The position numbers and the translations under genes are program-made. A stretch of DNA of 64,000 nt from Lasiosphaeris hirsuta (taxonomy: Eukaryota; Ascomycota; Sordariomycetes; Sordariales; Lasiosphaeriaceae): the NCBI GenBank assembly GCA_030549175.1, contig JAUKUA010000001.1:1488001-1552000 (forward strand), in the 5' to 3' direction. Position 1 is the stretch's first letter, and each line of letters starts with the position of its first letter. Below the pieces are notes generated by a model, which was not told the origin of the DNA, ran no database searches, and was given only the letters and a program-made list of their open reading frames with translations. Shown here in pieces: positions 9,205 through 18,834 of this stretch.

Positions 9205-12200
9205 TCAATGCAAATTCTGCATCTTCACAAACTCCCAGTACTTTCCCTTCTTTGCAAGCAGCCTTTCGTGCGTACCACTCTCTACCAGCGTCCCCTGGCT
9301 CAGCACGTAGATCCGGTCCGCTTTCCTGACGGTGCTGAGGCGGTGTGCTATCATGAGTGTGATCCCGTCATTCGCTGCAGCCTCGAGGGCTGCTTGGACC
9401 AGCCTTTCGGACTCGGTATCCAGCGCTGACGTGGCCTCGTCCAGCAACAGGATCTTGGGCTGCCGCAAGAGCGCTCTCGCTATGGCAATACGCTGCTTCT
9501 CCCCGCCGCTGATCATGCTATCGCCGGGGCCAACAAGCGTAGAGAGGCCGTCTTGAAGCGAGGCGACGAAGTCGTGGATGTTGGTCTGCTTGCAGGCTGC
9601 CCATATGGCCTCGTCGGGTACATTTTGGTCTGGGATGCCTAGCGCAATATTCTCCCTGATCGATCCCGAATTCAGAACTACTTCCTGACTCACAAGTGAT
9701 AATATCTGTCGATACCGCCCGAGGTGGAGCTTCGAGACGTCACGCCCACCAACAAGGACCGATCCCCGGTTCGGGCTGTAGAAGCGCTCGACGAGGGCAA
9801 AGAGAGTGCTCTTCCCGGAACGGCTTCCGCCAACAAGCGCAACACTCTGGCCTGGTTCGACCTTGAGGCTGAAATCGTCCAGGGTAAGTCGTTCGGACCG
9901 GGAAGGATAACGGAACTCACGTTCTTGAACTCAATGGTGCCGTGTTCCACGCTTGGTCCGCTTTAGTCACCGCTAGCATCACCACCGTTGTGATTGGGAC
10001 TGATCCGAGGCCTGCGCTCGAGTATTCTCTTCACCTCCTACCCAGCGTGCATTGCCTTGCTCGCGTCGGGCGCGAATGTGAAGATGGACCCAGCGATCTG
10101 CGAGCCCGAAATAAGCGCGGAAATGCATAGTTATGTAAAATTGGAACAACGAGTATTCGCCATCTGCAATGAGCGTTCCACCGTACCAAAAAGCCAGGAC
10201 CGCACAGAGATAAACAATGGATTGCGACGCCACGTACAGGCTGGATGCCGAGAGTATAGACCGGAGAGATTGTGCTGACTGCTGCGCTAGGAACTCGTCG
10301 TATCTGTCTAATCGACTGACTTGACTAACTCACTAGCATAAGACGCCGCATCCCTCCTGTTCTGCCTTGTTTTGGTGTTGAAGACAGCAAGGATTTGGAG
10401 ACGGAGCCAGCTGCAAGCCACGATGAGTGGTATGATAGCGGTGCAGACCAATGCTAGTTTCCAGCCGACAGCGAGCGAGAGAATGATGCCTCCTATATTG
10501 TCGAGGTAAAAGTGAGCGTTCCGCCCATAACAGGATTGATCAAAAGCAGCGGTCTCGCAGCCGGCGAGAGAGTTTCTCGGTTGAATGGGTAAACGCTACC
10601 CCGGCTCCTAGCCAGAAGAGAGATGAAATCCCTGCCAGCATCAAGAATAGACCGGCGTACATATCGATATCGTTCCGGGGTTGATGGTACCTCGACGGAG
10701 CAAATGACAGAGTCTCTAGCGCTTTTGCGAATAGTATCAATTGCCTGTTGAGATTGTCAGTATGCAGTCTCCATCCAGGGAAGAAATGAGCAAACTGACC
10801 CCGGAATCGACAAGCCCGCAATGATGGAAAAGCATAGCCCCAGAATTAAGATTGGATTCTCCTCGCTGTTATTCTTGACGATGAAGGCCAAGGTCCTGGC
10901 CAAGCCCAAGCTTTCCGTCTTCTTTTCCGAGTTTGACACGTCGGCCGAGCCACCGCCATCCAGATCGCGAAATTGCTTCTCAGTTAGGTCTTCCACAGTC
11001 TCCTCTGCCTCTTTGATTTTTCTATGACTATCGTCGTCGCTGATTAATTTTTCGTTCGAGGAGCCAGGATCTATCTGCTGTGAACGAGCCAGGTTGGCAT
11101 AGTGACCATCCCGGGCGACCAAATCGTCATGAGTACCCTGCTCTGTCACTTGCCCTTCGGACATAACGATGATGTTGTCGGCGTGGCGGATTGTACTCAA
11201 CCGATGGGCAATGATAATTGTTGTGCGCTACCGTGCTGTTTCGTCGATGGCTGATTGTACCGCAGCCTCTGACTTGGAGTCCAATGCCGAGGTGGCCGCG
11301 TCCAGCAACAGAATCGATGGGTTCCTGATCAACGTTCTGGCAATGGCAATCCGCTGCTCCTGGCCCCCAGAGAGCTGGACTCCCTTCTGTCCAACTTGAG
11401 TCTGGTAGCCTTCCGGGAGGGCCGTGATGAAATCATGAGCATTCGCTTGTCTTGCCGCTGAAATAACTCATTCTCTGATTTCGTTGGGGTTTTCTTGCAT
11501 CGTCTTCTCCCTGCAGCCAACTTCTCCGTACCGGATGTTCTCAAAGATGGTTGTGTCGAAAAGTCTAGCCTCCTGTCCAAAGAGAACCATCTGACCCCTG
11601 AGCCAACTGAGATTGAGCGATTGGATATCCTTCCCGTCCAGATCTAGAATCAATCAATTCACAATTCGGCAGCAGCTAAGAAAAGTCGACCCACAAATCT
11701 CTCCAGCAAACCGATAACACCACTCTTTCCACTGCCCGAAGCCCCTACGATGGCCGTTGTCTTCATTGCAGGACACGCAAACGACACTTCGTGCAGAACG
11801 GTCCGGTTATCTCGCGAAGGATAGATGAGACTGACGCCACGAAGTTCAACATCTCCTTGGACGGCAGCGGGACAGTCCCCCGAGCTCGCAAACGGGTCCT
11901 GTGGAGAGCGTCGGGCGATCTCGTCGAGAATAAGGCCTGCGCTCGCAACGGTTGAACTAAGAGCTTGTGCTGCAGGGACGATTCGGATAATAGCGAAGGC
12001 CCCGATCGTCACCGCCAGCGCCGTAGTGGTCAGTGCCGCCACTGATACCTCGCCCCGGACGAGGAAGATGGAGCAAGCCCAGAACGTGAGGGCATACACA
12101 AGAGGGGGCACCGCGTTGGACCAGGCAATCATACCCGCGGTCGCATTCCGGCTTCGGATGTCAGACCGCCCCGCGCTCGTCAAACACGCCGAGTACTTGG

Positions 12201-13013
12201 CGGCCATGTGCTCCTGGATGCTAAAGGCCGACACGAGCAGCATGGAGGCGATGGCCTCATCGGCGAGGCTGGATGCCTGGCTGCTGAGCGTCATGGCTCT
12301 CTCGTGTTGCCGTACGACGTGCGCGGCGCCGAACGAGCCAACGGCGACCACGATGACGAAGGTTGGGCTGAGCACCAGCGCGGTCTTCCAGTATATGATA
12401 AACGTAATTACAAAGGCCGCGCCAAAGGTCGCCACGGCCGTCAAGGCAACCGATGCCTTGCTCGTGATTCCCTCCCGCGCAAGGTTCATGTCGGACATGA
12501 TGCGGGTCGAGATCTCGCCGGGACCGTGGGTGTCGAAGAAAGCCATGCTCTGGCGCAAGATGGCCTTGAGATAGGCATTTCGGAGGGCGCGGATGATGCG
12601 TTCGCCAGAATAGTAGAAGCCGACCGTGGAGATGTAGATGACGACAAAGATAGCGATGGCTAGATACACGTAGTACAGTGAATACGTGGAGAGGTTCGAC
12701 CACATCTCATCTGCTTCGACAGATCCAACCGCATAATCGCCAAAGGCACCGACGAGAACACCATATATAAGCTATAATTGAAACTTGTCAGAGGCTTGAG
12801 ACGGCGCTTGTAAACACGGGTTGCTATCATACATACAGCTATAAAAGGGTTCAGTATGCCCCCAATCACTGCACAGATAGAGCTGATGAGCAGTACAGTC
12901 TTGTCAAAGGCGGTAGCATATTCGAAAATTGTGCTTCGGTGGCTTAAATTCGTAGGGGGTAGACCGTTCAGTTGATGGTCAAGGATGCCTTTCTCCTTCT
13001 CGCTGAGATCCAT
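9205..13013 (-). pseudogene. Full-length ABC-B (MDR-type) exporter, multiply inactivated
   Basis: Ancestrally a TMD-NBD-TMD-NBD exporter, presumably for the cluster product. The first half begins near ATG 13013. A 61-bp intron follows ...NPFIA, then TMD1 (12.7-11.9 kb) and NBD1 with Walker A VGASGSGKS, signature QLSGGQEQR and [10 protein letters not shown]. The second half keeps part of TMD2 (GGIILSLAVGWKLALV, AVLAFWYGGTLIADG) and NBD2 with signature ISGGEKQR and LLLDEATSALD. In-frame stops occur at 11468-11470 (TGA), 11228-11230 (TAG), 10540-10542 (TGA), 10038-10040 (TAG) and 9963-9965 (TAA). The frame breaks near 10.1 kb and 9914, and TMD2 segments are missing near 10.53 and 10.32 kb. NBD2 Walker A reads GGSRSGKS, with Arg at a conserved Gly. 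None of the stops sits in a removable intron. Confidence 0.85.
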
Positions 13014-13421
13014 CTTGGAGAAGGACTGCTGCAGTGGATAAGACTTGATCCTTCTGACTGTACCTTAGCTATCAGCTGACACTCTTCTGACTGTACCATG
13101 GTCAAGAGCTGAGTCGACCAAATCAGTCGAGCAAGATTTCGAACAAGGTTAAGGGGGTCGGGTTCCCTCTTGAGGCAGAGCATCGTGGACGGCTTAAGAA
13201 CGTTCAAGTTCAGCCACGAACACACATTCAGTTCACATGCTATACGTAACAATCGAAGAAATACCGAGTCAAGATAACCGAACGAAATCTTGACCCAACG
13301 AAAATCCACCAAGACCACCGGCTCATTCGATATAAGCCTAGTTTTAGGGGCTCCGTATACGAGCAACGTTATCCGGCGTATATCTCAATGATATACGCCC
13401 GCCCAAACGCATTTGAACTAC

Positions 13422-14275
13422 CTATGCTTGGAGACAGCGTTCAACCAATTTTCTCATATCTTCTCCCGGTGCGATGCCACCGCAGGGCAACATATACATG
13501 ACGCTCAGCGTTGTTGATAGGTCGCATGTGCCCGTCGCGCCCGGGTTCGTCGCGAGAGAAGTTGTCAGGGTCCAGAGGTTGGGCAGCTGAGCACCTAATC
13601 ACCTCACTGTTAGCAAAGCTCTAGAAAATTGAAATGGACAAGTACTACCTCGTTTTGCAGGTCAGTACTCATTTTCTCAAGTAACGGGGATGGAGGCAGC
13701 ATCGACGTATCGGGGAAGATGTAATCGCACTAACTGATGTCATTGTAGGCATCGCTCGTCAGAATGCCCATTCCAAGATCATTGCCGATTCCATATACGC
13801 TTCCTTCTCAAATGCAATGTAAATAGAAGAAACGGATCTGATGGTGGGGAAAATGCAATACCTAGCAACGGAGGGGTCGATGGAGAAGACGAGGTGTCGG
13901 GAGCCGTGGAATCGACACCGAGATCGGAGAGGCCGAAAGTCGGTGCTTCAGCCAGGCCTGCAGAATAAGAGACAAATGCATCTTAGTCGGAGATATCCGG
14001 CATTCCATCGGTGGGCAAGAGCTGGCGAGGCGATACGAGTGCAGCTTGCCGTTCGAGCCTCTCAATGCGACTCTTGAGATTCTTTCCTGGACGGTACATG
14101 AGCAAAGAAGCCAAATGCTGTACAACCAGTGCAACCAGTCCTAGAGTGCGGCCTTGCGGTAGTTCCTCTGCGCAATCCGGTTCTGGGCTCGCTTTCTTGA
14201 TGCCGGGCCCGAAATAGTAGACCAGTCATCCTGGGGAGACGTGTCCTCAAGCTGATTGCTTCTGGTGGGAGCCAT
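13422..14275 (-). pseudogene. bZIP transcription factor, frame damaged
   Basis: Candidate second regulator of the cluster. From ATG 14275, exon 1 (14158-14275) ends in a typical fungal bZIP basic region, RKRAQNRIAQRNYR. This is completed across a 71-bp intron with a GC donor (GCAAGG, 14087-14157) by KNLKSRIERLERQAAL in exon 2 (14037-14086). Later exons (13862-13957, 13649-13806, 13422-13594) give an acidic, Ser/Pro-rich C-terminus ending MRKLVERCLQA. Introns are at 13958-14036, 13807-13861 and 13595-13648. The frame does not match across the second and fourth introns, and a TAG at 13730-13732 interrupts the fourth exon. The basic region is clear; the rest may be decayed or mis-spliced by me. 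Confidence 0.6.
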
Positions 14276-14684
14276 TACGTGCAGGGACAAGTGTAAAATA
14301 CCTATTTTGCATCTCAATTATTTCAGTGATCAAAAGAGACAGCAAGCAGTCATATAGTAGCCAAGACAAGTAGCCCTTGATCTCGGGTTTGAGAGGCTAT
14401 GGGACTAAACTTGAAGCTTCAGTTTAAAAGACATCACAATACCGCGGCCTTACCGAAGTGGGAGGTCGGCACAACCTGCTTCATACTGTCTTGTAGGCTT
14501 AAATGAAGGTTGCTATTCGTCGGTGACAGTTTCACCGTCTATGTCATCATGCACGCCGCACGACCACGGCTGCAGTACATCCCCGTATTCCTCGGACGGG
14601 AAGGGCGCAAGGTTAGAATTCTCATTGGTGAACCAGAAAAAAGTCTGTAACCGTCGGGTCCTACGCGGAAATGTAGATCAACTT

Positions 14685-14745
14685 ACACGAGGTTAGCTTA
14701 CACCCCGGCCTTCCTGCAAGGTCAACTTAAACCAACCGCGGTTCC
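14685..14745 (-). repeat. Motif repeats upstream of the bZIP gene
   Basis: Two diverged copies of the GTTGACCTTGCAGGAAGGGG-type unit, reading on the minus strand about 410-470 bp upstream of the bZIP start at 14275. The remainder of 14276-15094 shows no gene. Confidence 0.65.
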
Positions 14746-15094
14746 ATTCCTGAAGATGGCACTCAGGTAGCATTGCACAATGCAACAGATCTGATCCATG
14801 CAATGAAAGAAGGAAGTCACAGCTCATCAGCACATGGGAATCACTTGTATCCCCCCTTAGGCGTGCTAAAGCACAAGGTGAGGGATTCTGTGACATTGCA
14901 TTTGTATATCCATCCAAGACCTCGGATTCTGCAATAGTACCGTAGTCGCTACATTAGCAATATCCGGTGTGTTGTTTAAGGCGGCACTGGCATCAAATAA
15001 GCTATACTTTACTGGGTGAACTCTATGGTCCGGTGAGGCATGAACAAGATCCCCTTTGGGATTGATTAGACTATCTAAGGTACTCCGGCAAGCA

Positions 15095-16466
15095 TCAAAG
15101 CCGATCCTTGAAATGTGCTTGCACTACACCATCTAAAGCTTTAATGAATGTTTGGACGTCTTGAAGGCTATTGTAATGAACCAGGCTCACACGAAGCACG
15201 CCGTCATCACCCAGTCCAAGGACGTCATGCACCGGTCTGAGTGAATATGCGTTCCCTGCCAAGATACGGCAAGGAGACGACTCGTGGATGATCTTCGCGA
15301 TCGCCTTGGAGGACACTCCGTTGACCGTGAATGAAACAAGAGAGACTCGAAGCTTCGGGTCCGACGACTTTTCGCCGTACAGAGTGAACCATTCCGGGTA
15401 TGAATTGAGGTATTCCAGTAGGGGCCGGAGAATTACCACCTCGTGTGCAATGATGTTATCCCAACCGATGCCCCGAATGTACCGTACTATCTCCAGCACA
15501 CCATCCTCGAACTCGAAGCAGTTTGTGCCCAGGCGGACTTTGATGTCAAGGGGCGTGGGATCGATGTGATAATGATTCAAACTCGTCATGTATCGTTGCT
15601 GCACGGAGCTGCGGGCGTACATTTGAGCGAAGTGCGGCCCAAACAGCTTGTACCAGCTGAAGAAATAGAAGTCGACGTCCATTGCTTTGACATCAATGGG
15701 CCGGTGGGGAGCCCAGGCTACTCCGTCGACCGAGAGCAAGGCACCCGGAATCGTGTGGACAACATCTGCGACGGCACGAATGTCATGTATGGTACCGAAT
15801 ATGTTGGATACATGGCCACAAGCAACAAGCCTCGTCTTGGGGGAAAGCAGCGGCTTCAGGGTCTCGATGCTGAGCTTAGCAGCAGTATTGCCTTTCCCAC
15901 CAGGCGGTGACCACCACTTGATCTCGATGCCCAAGGAGCGTGCAAGAGCCACCCACGATGTAATACCGGCTTCGTGACACAATGTCGAAACGACCATTTC
16001 CGAGTCCGAGTTGAGTAACGGGCGTAACGAGGTAGCCACATTGCGAATGAGGCCACTGGTCGAGGGTCCGAAAGCTGCACACGGGTTTGTCAGATACTAG
16101 TAGCGGATTTGGCAGCTGATTTCTGGTACAACATGCCGATTTCGTCAGGCTCGGCGTTCATGAATGCGGCGAGTTCCGCGAACTTGGAATTTCGCTCGTC
16201 GATCTGAAGCTGGCTGCTTACATCGCCACCGGTGAAGTCGAGTTGATAGGTTGACATGGCTTTCGCGATGCTGGCTTGATATTAGCTCCGGCTCCAGCGT
16301 ATACTGAAAGGTAAATGAACCATACTTACGCCTTGACAGCGCCTTCGTACACCAAGCTACCTGTGGCATTGTTGAGGGGAATCCGCTCTCCGCGCAATGC
16401 TGGAAAGTGTTGTCGGACACTCTCGACATCGTACCTGACAGCATGGCTGGGGATAGTGGCCGTCAT
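15095..16466 (-). CDS. PLP-dependent class V aminotransferase-fold enzyme (LolT / cysteine-desulfurase-like)
   Basis: Fold-type I PLP enzyme of the class V family, related to isopenicillin-N epimerase, cysteine desulfurases and LolT of loline biosynthesis. Exons 16330-16466, 16137-16270 and 15095-16074 give 416 residues. The first intron is ordinary; the second (16075-16136) has a GC donor (GCATGT) and is needed to keep the frame. The PLP lysine is K233 in FFSWYKLFGPH, with the cofactor-binding Asp207 in SVDGVAWAPH and a substrate-side HEAGITSW segment. It is complete and undamaged. The oxygenase gene lies divergently 830 bp away. The reaction cannot be told from sequence: desulfuration, epimerisation, C-S lyase and decarboxylative condensation all occur in this fold. 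Confidence 0.88.
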
Positions 16467-17296
16467 GATGGCGAAGGGCTATTTCAGAGACGCACGAGAG
16501 TGATGGCGGAAAATACCTTCCCGAGACGCACGCTGATTATATAGGTATGCGTGTTCGCTACCGCACATCGCCAATTTGTAACGCCAAGGAAGCCTTTGAC
16601 AAGATCCGCCGGAAGAGAAGCGACGGCGGCTCGTCATCGAGTGAGATCTGGGAGGCGATTGCGCGCCGGCAGTTAGTTGTCTGTCCAAAATCTCCGTGTG
16701 GTACAAGCTGACCTTGCGGGAAGGGGTATAAGTTGACGTTGTGTAATTTGACGTTGCAGGAAGCGGTGTAGGTTGACCTTCCTTGTGTAAGTTGACCTCG
16801 CAGGGAGAGGTGTAAGTCCCATGACCTTGTGCGAACCCTGCCAAGGAGAAGGGAGAGGGGTCTATGCCCCGGTGTCGTGCTTCTGACACGGCCTGAAATT
16901 GGTGGGCCTTCCAACGCTGACAGCAAGATGCTGATGGCAGTGAGGAAGGAGCGACCCGGGGCCATACGTGAACGTTTTTCATTTTGGCACTGACCCCCTC
17001 CCCCCGCTAGGAAGGGGTGTAACTTGAAGTTGACCTTGCAGAAAGGGGCGTATGTTGACCTTGTGGGAAGAGATTGTAAACTGACCTTGTAGGAAAAGCT
17101 GTGAGTCGAACTTAACGTAGATCTATGGGGAATATGGAAAGGTCATACCGTGGAAAGACGTGACACTGCGCCTGCACCCCCTATATAATCCAATTCTTCT
17201 ATCCTTCAAATCCCGCTCAAATCTAGCGCACATAGTCCCTCGATCATCTTGACACTTTATCTTTGGCTACTCAGTATATTACTACCACGCTACAAA
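16467..17296 (+). promoter_or_regulatory. Bidirectional promoter with seven or more motif repeats
   Basis: Shared upstream region of the PLP enzyme (minus) and the oxygenase (plus). At 16705-16815 and 17010-17115 it carries about eight diverged copies of the unit with core GTTGACCTTGCAGGAAGGGG, all reading on the plus strand toward the oxygenase. A TATATAA element (17182-17188) lies about 110 bp before the oxygenase ATG. The array, its orientation, and recurrence upstream of two other cluster genes suggest a regulator-binding array. A minisatellite without function is the alternative. Confidence 0.6.
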
Positions 17297-18437
17297 ATGC
17301 CATCTCTTCCTCTTATTGACTTCTCCCCCTTTTACAAGGGCTCCGAAGCGGACCGCGCTAAATTGGCCGCTACGATCACTGAAGAACTCACGAAACACGG
17401 TGCCATGCGCCTCATCAACACTTCGATTCCCGTAGAGACAATCGAGGAAGGTTTCAAATGGGTGAGGTTACCTGCCTATGCCATTTTCTCAAGAGTGACA
17501 ACCGCTGACGGTCCATCGTCGATGCAGAGCAAGAAGTTCTTTTCGCTCCCCCTTGAGGAGAAAGCAGCCATTCCCAACGAACGCAATGCTGATCCTCAAC
17601 GAGGTTGGAGCTACGTTGGATCAGAGAACACCTCAAAGCTCGATATGCTCGAGAACGACGGCTTGGAAGATGAAAAGGTCGACTAAATCACCTAGTTACC
17701 GCTACATAGAGAGGGAGTTACTAACATACTCTCTGGCTTTGTAGGAACACTTTGACCATAGCTCTGCGGGTGATTCTCAGTTCCCCAGCAAGTGGCCGTC
17801 GGAGTCCAGCATCCCAGGCTACCGCCAATACATGGAGGACTTGCTGAAGAAGTGCCATGTCGTAGGCCGCGAAGTGCTGCAAAACCTGGAGCAGGGTCTC
17901 GGCCTTGGCCAAGGCGAGCTTCTGGAACGCTGCTGCGCCTCTCCCATCATCGACGAGCTTCGCATGAACTACTACGCCCCGATATCCACCGAGAAGCTGA
18001 ACACCGGCAAGTACCGACGTGCTTGGCCGCACACGGACTTTGGCATGATCACGCTCCTCTTCCAGGACGACGCCGGCGGTCTCGAGGTGCAAGACCGGTT
18101 CAGCTCCAAGCCGGACGCTTTCATCCCCATCCAGCACGAGCACCCTACCGAGGTCAACGTGTATATTAGCAACAGTCTCGAGTACATGACCAATAACCAT
18201 CTCAAGGCGGGTCTGCACCAGGTTACTACCCCAGTCAACATGCAAGACGTGGAGAACGGCATCTTACCCGAGCGTCAGTCGATTGCATGCTTCATCAAAC
18301 CCCGTCGTGAGGTCAATGTTGGGCCGATGAAGCAATTCATCACGCCCGAGAGGCCCAGGGCCTACGAGGACTTGACAGGGCTCGAACTTCATAGGGTCAG
18401 GGTTGGAAAGCTGTACGGGGTAGCTGCCAGTGGCTAA
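17297..18437 (+). CDS. 2-oxoglutarate/Fe(II) dioxygenase, isopenicillin-N-synthase-like
   Basis: Non-haem iron oxygenase of the IPNS/DIOX family, likely an oxidative tailoring enzyme for the cluster. Exons 17297-17461, 17528-17677 and 17745-18437, with introns of 66 and 67 bp, give 335 residues. The N-terminal LPLIDFSPF is typical of the DIOX_N domain. In the jelly-roll core the iron ligands are His201 and Asp203 (WPHTDFGM) and His263 (GLHQVTTP); the 2-oxoglutarate carboxylate is bound by Arg282 and Ser284 (ERQS). All ligands are present and the frame is intact. The Arg-x-Ser pair favours use of 2-oxoglutarate. Substrate is unknown; hydroxylation, desaturation or ring closure are all possible. 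Confidence 0.92.
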
Positions 18438-18834
18438 AGCCTATTGGTTCCAGAATAGCTTCCATATCCGAATACACAATATCTACGTCTAGGTTCAAGT
18501 GTGTGGGAGAAGTCTGTCAGTCGACGCTTTGCAGGACATGCATAAGACCTGTCGCTATCCGAGATGGCTTCATCGCCAGTGAGGTAAGATCGACGGGCGA
18601 CATATGACTTGTTTTCAGATGGCCGTGCATTGTCGGGGTAAGACTACGTGGGTGACTGTGAAACCAGTCCCCTGGACGATGACTACCTAGGGTCTCGAAG
18701 AGGCATCTCTAGCGTCAGAAAATACAAGGATTTTTTAGTATTTAAACAGACCCTTCCGTATCTGAATAGGCCCTATAATTCGGCAAGTAGTTGAAGGAGT
18801 AACAAAAGAGGCTACCCTAGAGTAATGAGACATA

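Noticed and set aside
17462..17527. Read-through frame in the oxygenase gene
   Set aside because: The open frame continues by chance through a 66-bp GT-AG intron; removing it gives the conserved sequence.
15095..18437. Loline cluster
   Set aside because: Only LolT-like and 2OG-oxygenase-like members are present; the LolC, LolD, LolF and LolA types are not, while an NRPS and ATP-grasp gene are.
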